From Nonomuraea terrae (GTDB taxonomy: Bacteria; Actinomycetota; Actinomycetes; Streptosporangiales; Streptosporangiaceae), in assembly GCF_004348995.1 (NCBI RefSeq), contig NZ_SMKQ01000002.1, positions 1 through 64,000 on the forward strand: a DNA stretch of 64,000 bases, read 5' to 3'. Position 1 is the first letter of the stretch. The number at the start of each line of letters is the position of its first letter. Made by a program: the position numbers and the translations under genes. The notes beneath the pieces are model-generated. The model worked only from the letters and a program-made list of their open reading frames with translations. It was not told the DNA's origin and made no database searches. Positions 25,190 to 33,883 of the stretch are shown piece by piece.

Positions 25190-27030
25190 GTGCGGTAGAG
25201 CTCCTCGTAGCGGCCTTCCGCGGCGAGCAGCTCGGCGTGCGTGCCGCGCTCGACCACCTGCCCGTCCTCGATGACGAGGATGAGGTCGGCGGCCCGTACG
25301 GTGGAGAGCCGGTGCGCGATCACCACGGCGGTCCTGCCCTCCAGCGCCTCGCCGAGCGCCGCCTGCACGGCCGCCTCGTTGGTGGAGTCGAGCGCGGCCG
25401 TGGCCTCGTCCAGGATGACCACCCTGGGGCGGGCCAGCAGCAGGCGGGCGATCGTCAGCCGCTGGCGCTCGCCGCCCGACAGCCGGTAGCCGCGTTCGCC
25501 CACGACCGTGTCGAGCCCGTCGGGCAGCGACGTGATGAGCGAGGCGAGGCGGGCGCGGGTGATCGCGTCCCACAGCTCCTCGTCGCTCGCCTCGGGCCTG
25601 GCCAGCAGCAGGTTGGCCCGGATCGTGTCGTGGAAGAGGTGTCCGTCCTGGGTGACCATGCCGAGAGTGGCGCGGATCGACTCGGCGCTCAGCTCCCGTA
25701 CGTCGACGCCGCCGAGGCGTACGGCGCCGGAGTCGACGTCGTACAGGCGGGGCAGGAGCTGGGCGATGGTGGACTTGCCCGCTCCCGACGAGCCGACGAG
25801 CGCCACCATCTGCCCCGGCTCGGCCCGGAACGACACCCCGTGCAGCACCTCCTCGCCGCCGCGCGTGTCGAGCACGGCGACCTCCTCCAGCGAGGCCAGC
25901 GACACCTTGTCGGCCGACGGGTACGCGAAGCGCACGTCGTCGAACTCCACCGACACCGGGCCTTCCGGCACCGATCGGGCGTCGGGTCTGTCCTGGATGA
26001 GCGGCTTGAGGTCGAGCACCTCGAAGACCCGCTCGAAGCTGACGACCGCGCTCATCACGTCCACCCGCGCGCTGGCCAGGGCGGTGAGCGGGGCGTAGAG
26101 GCGGGTGAGGAGCATGGCCATCGACACCAGCGCGCCGGGGGCCAGCCGGTCGCTCAGGGCGTAGAAGCCGCCGAGGCCGTACACGAGGGCCAGGGCGAGG
26201 GCCGACACCAGGGTCAGCGCGGTCACGAAGGCGTACTGGGTCATGGCCGAGCGCACCCCGATGTCGCGCACCCGGCGGGCGCGGCCGGCGAACTCGGCCG
26301 ACTCGTACGCGGGCCGGCCGAACAGCTTCACCAGCGTCGCGCCCGGCGCCGAGAAACGCTCGGTCATCTGGTTGCCCATGGCCGCGTTGTGGTCGGCCGC
26401 CTCGCGCCTCATCCGGGCGATCCTGACGCCCATCCGCCGCGCGGGCAGCACGAACACCGGCAGGAGCAGCAGCGCCAGCAGCGTGATCTGCCAGGAGATA
26501 CTGATCATGGCGGTGAGCGTGAGCAGGAGGGTCACGACGTTGCCCGCCACGCCGGACAGGGTGTCGGTGAAGGCCCGCTGCGCCCCGATCACGTCGTTGT
26601 TGAGCCTGCTGACCAGCGCGCCGGTGCGGGTCCTGGTGAAGAAGGCCACCGGCATGCGCTGGACGTGGTCGAAGACGGCCGTGCGCAGGTCGAGGATGAG
26701 GTCCTCCCCCAGGCCGGCCGACAGCCACCGGTTCAGCAGCCCAAGTCCCGCCTCCACGATCGCCAGCCCGGCGATCAGCAGGGCCACGACGACCACCACG
26801 CCGATCGGCTCGCGGTTGAAGACGGCGTCCACGACCCGGCCGGCGAGCAGCGGGGCGGCCACCGCGAGGCCGGCCAGCACGACGCTCAGCAGCAGGAACA
26901 CCGTCAGCTTGCGCCGGTGCGGACGCGCGAAGCCCGCGATGCGCCGGAGCGTCGCCCTGGAGACAGAGCGACGCTCCTGCCGGTCGTTCATCGAGTACAG
27001 CTGGTGCCAGGCGGTCACTTCCATGCTCAT
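25156..27030 (-). CDS. ABC exporter, fused membrane and ATPase domains (half-transporter)
   Basis: 624 residues: a six-helix ABC membrane domain at about 40-330 and an ATPase domain at about 355-615. Walker A is VGSSGAGKST, the signature is RLSGGERQR, Walker B is VVILDEATAALD and the H-loop is VIAHRLSTV. It acts as a homodimer or with another half-transporter, in the manner of lipid/multidrug exporters (MsbA/BmrA type). The ATG at 27030 has no Shine-Dalgarno but sits eight bases after a -10-like TAGCGT, part of a MerR/SoxR-type promoter. That control suggests response to redox-active or toxic compounds. Confidence 0.9.
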   Translation of the reverse strand: MSMEVTAWHQLYSMNDRQERRSVSRATLRRIAGFARPHRRKLTVFLLLSVVLAGLAVAAPLLAGRVVDAVFNREPIGVVVVVALLIAGLAIVEAGLGLLNRWLSAGLGEDLILDLRTAVFDHVQRMPVAFFTRTRTGALVSRLNNDVIGAQRAFTDTLSGVAGNVVTLLLTLTAMISISWQITLLALLLLPVFVLPARRMGVRIARMRREAADHNAAMGNQMTERFSAPGATLVKLFGRPAYESAEFAGRARRVRDIGVRSAMTQYAFVTALTLVSALALALVYGLGGFYALSDRLAPGALVSMAMLLTRLYAPLTALASARVDVMSAVVSFERVFEVLDLKPLIQDRPDARSVPEGPVSVEFDDVRFAYPSADKVSLASLEEVAVLDTRGGEEVLHGVSFRAEPGQMVALVGSSGAGKSTIAQLLPRLYDVDSGAVRLGGVDVRELSAESIRATLGMVTQDGHLFHDTIRANLLLARPEASDEELWDAITRARLASLITSLPDGLDTVVGERGYRLSGGERQRLTIARLLLARPRVVILDEATAALDSTNEAAVQAALGEALEGRTAVVIAHRLSTVRAADLILVIEDGQVVERGTHAELLAAEGRYEELYRTQFDEPTVAAA

Positions 27031-27069
27031 GGCACGGAACGCTAGAGCCTCAAGTTAAGTTGAGGTCAA
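27031..27069 (-). promoter_or_regulatory. SoxR/MerR-type promoter with 19-bp spacer and palindromic operator
   Basis: On the minus strand TTGACC (27069-27064) and TAGCGT (27044-27039) are 19 bp apart, the over-long spacing typical of MerR-family promoters. Between and overlapping them is the 18-bp near-palindrome CCTCAACTTAACTTGAGG (27065-27048). It differs by one base from the Escherichia coli SoxR box as I recall it. Eight bases follow to the ATG of the ABC exporter. The -35 overlaps the phoX-like stop codon. Confidence 0.75.
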
Positions 27070-29132
27070 GCGCCGATCTTCTTGTTGGAGCCGTGCCACA
27101 CCACCGCGACCGACGGGCGCGGCTGGGCGCCGTCGGGCCAGTGGCTGGCGGGGTTGTCGGGGGTGGCGCCGCTGACCTCTCCCGGGTGCTGCACCGCCAC
27201 GAAAACGCTGAGCTGGTCGTCGGTCACCATCGGGCCGCAGGTCTCGGCGCCGCTCGGGACGCTCAGGAACTGGCGCAGGTGACCGCGCTCCCTGCCCTCG
27301 ACCGGCATCACGAAGAGGCCGTCGTTGGTGCCGAGCGCGTTGCCGTCCGTGGAGATCCACAGGTTGCCGTCGCGGTCGAACGTCACGTTGTCGGGGCACG
27401 AGATCGGCGAGACCTTGGACTTGTCGTAGCCCGCGAAGTACGTGGCCGGGTCCTTCGGGTCGCCGCAGACCAGCGGCAGCGACCAGGAGAAACTCTTCTC
27501 GGCCGCGTCGTCGCGCCGCTCGACGATCTCCAGCACGTGGCCGTGCTTGTTCGCCGAACGCGGGTTGGCCTCGTCGGCCTCGGCCGCCGTGCGGTTGGTG
27601 TTGTTGGTCAGCGCCACGTACACGCCGCCGGTGACCGGGTTGCGCTCCATGTCCTCGGGGCGGTCCATCTTCGTGGCGCCCACCTTGTCGGCGGCGACGC
27701 GGGTGTAGACGAGCACCTCTTCGGCGGACATGCCCTTGACGTACGAGCGGTCGCCCGAGACCAGCGGGATCCACTCGCCGGAGCCGTCGAACTCGCCGTC
27801 GCGGGGCAGCTTGCCGGAGCCGTCGATCTCGGAGTCCCGGCTGTCGCCGGTGAACTTGGCGACGTACAGCGTGCCCTCGTCCAGCAGGGTGCGGTTGTGC
27901 CGGTCGAAGCCCGGGATGTAGCGGTCCTTCGAGACGAACTTGTAGATGTACTCGTAGCGCGAGTCGTCGCCCATGTACACGACCAGACGGCGGTCACGCG
28001 AGAGCGTCGTGGTGGCGGCCTCGTGCTTGAAGCGGCCGAGCGCGGTGCGCTTGATCGGCGCGGAGTCGGGGTCGAACGGGTCGATCTCCACGATCCAGCC
28101 GAAGCGGTTGGCCTCGTTCGGGTGCTTCTCGAGGTCGAAGCGCTCCTCCACGCGGTCGAACCGGCGGCTGTCCTCGGGGACGCCGGAGGGGATCGTGTAG
28201 CGGGCGATGAACGGCTTCTGCGCCTCGGGCACCTTGTCGCCGTTGATGAAGTACTGGTCGATGTTCTCCTCGGCGGTCAGCACGGTGCCCCAGGGGGTCG
28301 TGCCGCCCGCGCAGTTGTTCAGCATGCCGATGGGCTTACGGCCCTCGGGGTCGGCGGCCGTCTTGAGCAGGTCGCTGCCCGCGGCCGGCCCGCTGAACCG
28401 CATCGGGGTGTGCGCGGTGACGCGCCGGTTGTAGCGGCGGCGGCCGCTGGTGACGAGCTTCCACTCGCCGCCGTTGCCGACCCGCTCGATCTCCACGACG
28501 GAGCCGCCGTGCGCGGCCAGCGCGATCTTGATCTGCTCCTCGGACGCTAACGAGCCGTCGGTGTAGCCGCGGAACATGAGGCTCTCGGCCGTGTACTCGT
28601 GGTTGACCCAGAGCAGCGCGCGGTCGCGGCCCATCGGGAACATCGTCACGTAGTCGCAGTTGTAGCCGAACTGCTTGCTCTGCGCCTCGGCGCTCTGGTT
28701 GTCGAAGTCGAACTCCGGCGCGTCGGGCAGCACGGGGTCACCCCACCGCACCACCACGGACGACTTGTAGCCGTGGGGGATGCTCAGCGCGTCGTCCTTG
28801 TTCGGCGGCACGGCGGTGAAGCGCAGGTCACCGCCCTTCCCGCCACCGCTGTTGCCGCGGCCGCGCGCCTGCGGCTCGTCCGCCAGCGCCGGCACGGCGC
28901 CCGCCACACCGGCCCCCGCCACGATCGCGCCGAGCGCGCCGGCCCGCAGCACGCCGCGCCTGGACAGTGCCTCCTTCACGACGTCACCGAAGTAGGCGTT
29001 CTCCGAGGTGTTGGCCACCTCGTGGGCGCATGCGTTGCCACAGCGGAACCGGCAGGTCAGCGCGGATCGGCCGCCTTTGTGGGGGGTGGAGAGCAACGGC
29101 AGGAGCCGCCTGCCCCCGTTCGGGTTCGCCAC
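27066..29132 (-). CDS. PhoX-family (DUF839) secreted phosphatase
   Basis: 688 residues. A long pre-sequence leads to a Tat signal, LSRRGVLRAGALGAIVAGAG, with likely cleavage after VPALA near residue 84. The mature part shows the PhoX beta-propeller signatures LLWVNHEYTAESLMF, MLNNCAGGTTPWGTVLTAEE, RFKHEAATTT and YMGDDSRYEYIYKFVS, which contribute the calcium/iron-binding glutamates and other ligands. These enzymes release phosphate from organic esters outside the cell and fold before export, consistent with Tat. GTG at 29132 follows GGAGGACCT directly. No PHO box was identified upstream. Confidence 0.88.
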   Translation of the reverse strand: MANPNGGRRLLPLLSTPHKGGRSALTCRFRCGNACAHEVANTSENAYFGDVVKEALSRRGVLRAGALGAIVAGAGVAGAVPALADEPQARGRGNSGGGKGGDLRFTAVPPNKDDALSIPHGYKSSVVVRWGDPVLPDAPEFDFDNQSAEAQSKQFGYNCDYVTMFPMGRDRALLWVNHEYTAESLMFRGYTDGSLASEEQIKIALAAHGGSVVEIERVGNGGEWKLVTSGRRRYNRRVTAHTPMRFSGPAAGSDLLKTAADPEGRKPIGMLNNCAGGTTPWGTVLTAEENIDQYFINGDKVPEAQKPFIARYTIPSGVPEDSRRFDRVEERFDLEKHPNEANRFGWIVEIDPFDPDSAPIKRTALGRFKHEAATTTLSRDRRLVVYMGDDSRYEYIYKFVSKDRYIPGFDRHNRTLLDEGTLYVAKFTGDSRDSEIDGSGKLPRDGEFDGSGEWIPLVSGDRSYVKGMSAEEVLVYTRVAADKVGATKMDRPEDMERNPVTGGVYVALTNNTNRTAAEADEANPRSANKHGHVLEIVERRDDAAEKSFSWSLPLVCGDPKDPATYFAGYDKSKVSPISCPDNVTFDRDGNLWISTDGNALGTNDGLFVMPVEGRERGHLRQFLSVPSGAETCGPMVTDDQLSVFVAVQHPGEVSGATPDNPASHWPDGAQPRPSVAVVWHGSNKKIGA

Positions 29133-29246
29133 AGGTCCTCCAAGGATGTGCGGGGGTTACGGCCGGGAGGCTACGGTCACCGTCGAAACCTCGGGTGAAC
29201 GACGATCTCCATCTTGATGAACGATTCCAGGGAGGACAATGGTGAC

Positions 29247-29684
29247 GTGGCACGACGCAAGATGGACCAGGAATCGCTGAGATCGGCACTCGACGCCCAA
29301 CTCGTGGCGCTGGGCGAGCCCGCCTACGACGGCCCGGCCTCGTCCCTGCCGGACGCGCTCGTGGCCGCCGTGCTGACCGCCTACGAGCGGGGGCTGCGTC
29401 CGGAGCGCGACGCGGGCAGGCTGGCGGTGCGCCATCTGCTCGACAAACTGACCACCGCGGCCCCCGGCCGCACGGTCGAGGTGCGCGTGCCGCCGTACGC
29501 CGCCGTGCAGGCCATCGCCGGGCCCCGCCACACGCGCGGCACGCCGCCCAACGTGGTCGAGATGGACGGCCACACCTGGATCGCGCTCGCGCTGGGCCGT
29601 ATGACGTGGGACGAGGCGGTGGCCGACGGCGCGGTCTCCGCCAGCGGATCCCGCGCCGACCTGTCGGCCCACCTGCCGCTCTAG
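29247..29684 (+). CDS. Sterol carrier family protein (bacterial SCP domain)
   Basis: 145 residues. The C-terminal half, VEVRVPPYAAVQAIAGPRHT, then GTPPNVVEMDGHTWIALALG and RMTWDEAVADGAVSASG, is the actinobacterial sterol-carrier-like domain found near purF in several genera. Biochemical role unknown; the SCP fold binds lipids, but that is not shown for this group. GTG at 29247 was chosen with GGAGG at 29231-29235; longer in-frame starts add unconserved sequence. Convergent with the next gene, overlapping by four bases. Confidence 0.8.
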   Translation: MARRKMDQESLRSALDAQLVALGEPAYDGPASSLPDALVAAVLTAYERGLRPERDAGRLAVRHLLDKLTTAAPGRTVEVRVPPYAAVQAIAGPRHTRGTPPNVVEMDGHTWIALALGRMTWDEAVADGAVSASGSRADLSAHLPL

Positions 29685-31018
29685 CGGCGGCTGCCGTCCA
29701 TCCAGGGGAAACGTTCCTGGAAACACTGGTCCGCCTGCGCGGTGGGCAGGTGGGCGCAGTCCTGCACCACGTTCCAGAACCAGATCGCCACGATCGCGAA
29801 GAGCACCAGTGACAGGACACTGATCACGATGCCGGCGATGGCGCGGCCCTTGCCGGCATGCTTGGCCAGCGCCACGCAGCCGAAGATGATCGACAGGATG
29901 GCCGTGATCAGGCCGGTGAAGCAGACGAAGACCAGGAACGGGCTGGCCACGCCGAGCACGAGCGAGGCGGTGGCCAGGCCGCTGCCCGGCTGCGACGGCG
30001 GGTATCCCCCTCCGGGCGGGCCGTAGGGCGCTCCGGGGGGCGGAGGCGGCGGGTAGCCGGGCGGGCCGCCGTACGGGCTGGAGGGCGTCGTGCCGGGCAC
30101 GATCGGGCCCTGGTCCCGTGGTGTGGCCCCGTACGGGCCCTGGTACGGCGGCGCCCCGGGCACCTGCCCTTCCTCCGGCGGCACCCCTTCCCGTGGCCTC
30201 TCCTCGGGACCACCCGGGCCTTGCCGGCCCTGCTCCGGCCTTTCCGCCGGCCCACCCGCCCCGCCGGGCGCCGCGAACCCCGGCTGCCCGGGCTCCTCGA
30301 AACGCGACGGCGGCGGCTTCGGAGGCTCCTCGAAACGGGACGGCTGCGGCTTGGCGGGCTCCTCGAAACGCGACGCGGGCTCCTCGAAGGCGGGCGACTC
30401 CGGGCCCGCCGGACCTCCCTCCTCCGGCGGGGCGCTCTCCCACCCCGGGTACGGCGGGGTGCCGCCGGGCACCCGGAACGCCTGGGTCCGCTCCGCGTCG
30501 CTCTCGGCGGGCTCGGGTACCTCCGGCGCGGTGGGCAGGTCGGGGTGACGCGGCTCTCCGGCCGGTCGCGGCTCGTGCGTCGGCGGCACGTCAGGCTGCG
30601 GCGCCTCAGGCGGCTCGGGCGGCTCAGGCGCGATCGGCTCCTCTTCCGGCGACAGCCCCTCGCCACCGCCCTCGCGGGACGGCCTTTCTCCAGCGCCCTC
30701 GCGCGACGGCTCGTCACCTTCCGCGGACTGCCGTTCCGCCTCGGAACCAGGGACAGGGCCTGGGGCGGCGCCGCCCGTGGGGCCGGCGCCGGGTGGCCCG
30801 GCCGCGGACCACTCCTCCGGCGTCTCGTCCCCGCCGGTGGGCCCCTTCTCGTAGGGGAGCGGCTCGGGAGGCCGCAGCCCCTCAGGAGCCGTCTCCTCCT
30901 CCGGCGCACGCTCCGATGGCCCCTGACCGGGCCGGTCCTGCGAAGGACGGGCGGTCTCGGGGCGATCCTCCTGCCCCGGGCGGGGCTCGTGCTCGTTCGG
31001 GTCCCCAGGTGTGGTCAC
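29681..31018 (-). CDS. Proline/glutamate-rich protein with C-terminal DUF4190 membrane domain
   Basis: 445 residues. The first 330 are disordered-looking and rich in Pro, Glu, Gly and Arg, with repeated SRFEEP units (about residues 210-250) and a PPGYPPPPPPGAPYG stretch before the membrane. Two helices follow at about 348-375 (TASLVLGVASPFLVFVC) and 390-415 (IAGIVISVLSLVLFAIVAIW), then a short C-terminal tail with two cysteines. Proteins with a proline-rich cytosolic arm and a DUF4190 hairpin are common in actinomycetes, and their role is unknown; a scaffold for cell-envelope proteins is a guess. Confidence 0.8.
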   Translation of the reverse strand: MTTPGDPNEHEPRPGQEDRPETARPSQDRPGQGPSERAPEEETAPEGLRPPEPLPYEKGPTGGDETPEEWSAAGPPGAGPTGGAAPGPVPGSEAERQSAEGDEPSREGAGERPSREGGGEGLSPEEEPIAPEPPEPPEAPQPDVPPTHEPRPAGEPRHPDLPTAPEVPEPAESDAERTQAFRVPGGTPPYPGWESAPPEEGGPAGPESPAFEEPASRFEEPAKPQPSRFEEPPKPPPSRFEEPGQPGFAAPGGAGGPAERPEQGRQGPGGPEERPREGVPPEEGQVPGAPPYQGPYGATPRDQGPIVPGTTPSSPYGGPPGYPPPPPPGAPYGPPGGGYPPSQPGSGLATASLVLGVASPFLVFVCFTGLITAILSIIFGCVALAKHAGKGRAIAGIVISVLSLVLFAIVAIWFWNVVQDCAHLPTAQADQCFQERFPWMDGSRR

Positions 31019-31160
31019 GTCTGCGTCTCCCGACGGGTTTGCATGCCGGATACTTCACCCTTTCGCGGAAGGCGTCCGCTAAACCGCACGACACGGTAAG
31101 GAGCTGCTCAATCTTGGGCCACCATGCGCCAAAGCAGCAGGCGAACGGCAAGATGAGGGC

Positions 31161-31613
31161 ATGCTGGACGAGACCCTGACGTACGCGTTGATCAAGGTCG
31201 TCAAGACGCACCGCAACCGGTTCGCCGCCGCGCTGGTCCCGCTCGGGCTGCACGCGGGGCAGGAGATGCTGCTCAACCAGCTGTGGAAGGAGGACGGCCT
31301 GACCCAGGGCGAGCTGATCGCCCGCCTGGGCGTCGAGCCCCCGACCGTCACCAAGACCATCCAGCGCCTGGAACGCGCGGGTCTCCTCCACCGCACCCCC
31401 GACCCCGTACGCCCGCGCGTGAGCAGGGTCCGTCTCACCGACGCGGGCAAGGCGCTGCGCGAGCCGGTCGAGGACATCTGGAACCGCCTGGAGGAGGAGC
31501 TGCTGCACGGCTTCACCGCCGAGGAACGCGCCCTGCTCGCCCGGCTCGTCCACGCCATGCCGTTTTCGCCGCGAGCGAACCACCCTTGCCACCACGACAC
31601 CGACTCCACTTAG
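31161..31613 (+). CDS. MarR family transcriptional regulator
   Basis: 150 residues. The winged helix region is GLTQGELIARLGVEPPTVTK followed by TIQRLERAGLLHRTPDPVR, and the wing SRVRLTDAGKAL is standard for MarR. Unlike many relatives it carries a histidine/cysteine tail (NHPCHHDTDST) that could bind metal or sense oxidation. It is followed 35 bp later by an SDR gene on the same strand, with two TTAG-GCTAA palindromes between them that begin at the marR stop codon; they are likely its binding sites and the switch for the SDR gene. Confidence 0.88.
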   Translation: MLDETLTYALIKVVKTHRNRFAAALVPLGLHAGQEMLLNQLWKEDGLTQGELIARLGVEPPTVTKTIQRLERAGLLHRTPDPVRPRVSRVRLTDAGKALREPVEDIWNRLEEELLHGFTAEERALLARLVHAMPFSPRANHPCHHDTDST

Positions 31614-31640
31614 CTGGCTAATTAGTCGGCTAATAAGGAG
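31610..31640 (+). promoter_or_regulatory. Tandem MarR-type operators plus ribosome site before the SDR gene
   Basis: TTAGCTGGCTAA (31610-31621) is an exact palindrome apart from its two-base centre. TTAGTCGGCTAA (31622-31633) follows at once with one mismatch. The first includes the marR stop codon. AAGGAG at 31635-31640 serves the SDR start at 31649. Confidence 0.65.
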
Positions 31641-31648
31641 TCTCACCC

Positions 31649-32395
31649 ATGCACGTCCTCATCACCGGTGGCTCGTCCGGCATCGGCAAGGCCACCGCCT
31701 TCGCGTACGCCGAGACCGGCGCGCGCGTCACCATCACCTACAACACCGGCGCCGACCGCGCGGCCGAGGTCGTCAAGCGCATCGAGGCGGGCGGCGGTCA
31801 GGCCGCCGCCGTCCACCTCGATCTGGAGGACCACGCCACCATCGCGCCCGCCGTGGCCGCGGCCGGCCCGGTGGACGCCCTCGTGGCGAACGCCGTCCGC
31901 TGGGGCACGATCCTTCCGGGAAGCGTCGCGTTCGAGGACGTGCCCGCCGCCGAGTGGTCGGCCGCCCTGCACGCCAACGTGGTGGGCAACGCCCTGCTCG
32001 TCCAGCAGGTGCTGCCCGAGATGCGGCGCAGGAGGTTCGGCAGGATCGTGTTCCTCTCCTCGGGCATCGCCGAGGAGGGGGTGCCGGGCCCGGGCGTGTA
32101 CGGCACCGCCAAGATGGCCCTGCACGGCATGGCCCGCGCCCTCGCCTGGGCGGCCGGCCGCGACGGCATCCTGGTCAACGTGGCCGTCGCCGGGCTGACC
32201 GTCACCGACACGGCCCGTCCGATCCCCCAGGAGGCCCTCGACCGGCTCGCCGCCCGCACGCCCACCCGCCGGCTGTCCACGGCCGGCGACATGGCGGCCC
32301 TCGTCCTCTTCCTCGGTTCGGCGGCCAACCGCAACCTCACCGGAGAGATCGTCCGCGACGGCTCGAACGCGGGCAGGTCCGCTCACGCACTGTGA
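31649..32395 (+). CDS. Short-chain dehydrogenase/reductase
   Basis: 248 residues, classical SDR. The cofactor site is VLITGGSSGIGKATA, the NNAG-like element is LVANAVRW, and the catalytic triad is Ser in IVFLSSGIAEEG with YGTAK (Tyr-x-x-x-Lys). An oxidoreductase using NAD(P)H; similar proteins reduce 3-oxoacyl groups or xenobiotic carbonyls. The basic/polar end of strand 2 (YNTGADRAAE) does not settle NADH against NADPH. It is the probable target of the upstream MarR regulator. Confidence 0.9.
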   Translation: MHVLITGGSSGIGKATAFAYAETGARVTITYNTGADRAAEVVKRIEAGGGQAAAVHLDLEDHATIAPAVAAAGPVDALVANAVRWGTILPGSVAFEDVPAAEWSAALHANVVGNALLVQQVLPEMRRRRFGRIVFLSSGIAEEGVPGPGVYGTAKMALHGMARALAWAAGRDGILVNVAVAGLTVTDTARPIPQEALDRLAARTPTRRLSTAGDMAALVLFLGSAANRNLTGEIVRDGSNAGRSAHAL

Positions 32396-32433
32396 CTGCC
32401 GCCCCGGGTGTGCGAGCACGGAAAGGGGCGACC

Positions 32434-32446
32434 TAGACTGAGGCAT
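32434..32446 (+). promoter_or_regulatory. -10 element of a leaderless promoter for purF
   Basis: TAGACT (32434-32439) is followed by seven bases (GAGGCAT) and the GTG at 32447. The GAGG could also serve as a weak ribosome site. Confidence 0.45.
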
Positions 32447-33883
32447 GTGCTGAAGGGCGACGGCCGGCTCGGCCATGACCTGGACCCCAACGACCGCGCA
32501 CCTCAAGACGCCTGTGGCGTCTTCGGCGTCTGGGCTCCGGGCGAGGAAGTTTCCAAACTCACCTACTACGGGCTGTACGCGTTGCAGCACCGCGGCCAGG
32601 AGTCCGCGGGCATCGCGGTCAGCGAGGGCAGCCGCATTCTCGTCTACAAGGACATGGGGCTGGTCGCCCAGGTCTTCGACGAGTCGGTGCTCGGCACCCT
32701 GCGCGGACACCTGTCCATCGGCCACTGCCGCTACTCCACCACCGGATCCAGCGTGTGGGAGAACGCCCAGCCGACCCTGAGCTCCACCGAGGACGGCGGG
32801 CTCGCGCTGGCCCACAACGGCAACCTCATCAACACCCCGGAGCTGGCCGAACGCCTGGCTCCTGGCACCATCCGCGCCACCACCGACACCGAGGTCCTCA
32901 CCACGCTGCTCGCGCAGGACCGCACGCGTTCCATCGAAGACTCCGCCGCCGAGCTGCTCCCCCAGGTCAAGGGCGCCTACTCGCTGGTGTTCATGGACGA
33001 GAAGACGCTCTACGCCGCCCGCGACCCGCAGGGCATCCGCCCGCTGGTCCTGGGCCGCCTGGAGCGCGGCTGGGTGGTGGCCTCGGAGACGGCCGCGCTC
33101 GACATCGTGGGCGCCACCTTCGTCCGCGAGATCGAGCCGGGCGAGATGCTCACCATCGACGAGCGCGGCGTGCGCTCGCGCCGCTTCGCCCTCGCCGACC
33201 CCAAGGGCTGCCTCTTCGAGTACGTCTACCTCGCCCGCCCCGACACCACCATCGCCGGGCGCGGTGTCCAGGTCACCCGGGTCGAGGTCGGCCGTGTGCT
33301 GGCCCGCGAGCATCCGGTCGAGGCCGACCTGGTCATCCCCACGCCCGAGTCCGGCACGCCGGCGGCCGTGGGCTACGCCGAGGAGAGCGGCATCCCGTAC
33401 GGCCAGGGCCTGGTGAAGAACTCCTACGTCGGTCGCACGTTCATCCAGCCCTCGCAGACCATCCGCCAGCTCGGCATCCGGCTCAAGCTCAACCCGCTGC
33501 GCGAGGTCGTGGCGGGCAAGCGCCTGGTGGTCGTGGACGACTCGATCGTGCGCGGCAACACCCAGCGCGCGATCGTCAAGATGTTGCGCGAGGCCGGCGC
33601 CCGTGAGGTGCACGTCCGCATCTCCTCGCCGCCGGTGGCCTGGCCGTGCTTCTACGGCATCGACTTCGCCACCCGCGCCGAGCTGATCGCCGGCTCGCTG
33701 TCGGTCGAGGAGATCCGCGCCTCGCTGGGCGCCGACAGCCTCGGCTACATCTCCCTGGAGGGCCTGACCCAGGCCACCACCATCCCGGCCGAGCGGCTCT
33801 GCCGTGCCTGCTTCACCGGCGAGTACCCGATCCCCATCGACCAGGACAACGTCGGCAAGTTCGTGTTGGAGAGCAAGGCGTGA
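32447..33883 (+). CDS. purF: Amidophosphoribosyltransferase
   Basis: 478 residues. A 22-residue propeptide (MLKGDGRLGHDLDPNDRAPQ-DA) precedes Cys23 of CGVFGVW, which becomes the N-terminal nucleophile of the glutaminase domain after cleavage. YALQHRGQESAGIA, GHCRYSTTGSS and HNGNL are conserved glutaminase elements. The PRPP-binding loop is VVVDDSIVRGNTQ. Cysteines in PKGCLFEYVY, WPCFYGID and LCRACF fit the 4Fe-4S type found in Bacillus subtilis. It commits PRPP to purine synthesis. Start GTG 32447 gives the same propeptide length as in Streptomyces. Overlaps purM (GTGA). Confidence 0.95.
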   Translation: MLKGDGRLGHDLDPNDRAPQDACGVFGVWAPGEEVSKLTYYGLYALQHRGQESAGIAVSEGSRILVYKDMGLVAQVFDESVLGTLRGHLSIGHCRYSTTGSSVWENAQPTLSSTEDGGLALAHNGNLINTPELAERLAPGTIRATTDTEVLTTLLAQDRTRSIEDSAAELLPQVKGAYSLVFMDEKTLYAARDPQGIRPLVLGRLERGWVVASETAALDIVGATFVREIEPGEMLTIDERGVRSRRFALADPKGCLFEYVYLARPDTTIAGRGVQVTRVEVGRVLAREHPVEADLVIPTPESGTPAAVGYAEESGIPYGQGLVKNSYVGRTFIQPSQTIRQLGIRLKLNPLREVVAGKRLVVVDDSIVRGNTQRAIVKMLREAGAREVHVRISSPPVAWPCFYGIDFATRAELIAGSLSVEEIRASLGADSLGYISLEGLTQATTIPAERLCRACFTGEYPIPIDQDNVGKFVLESKA

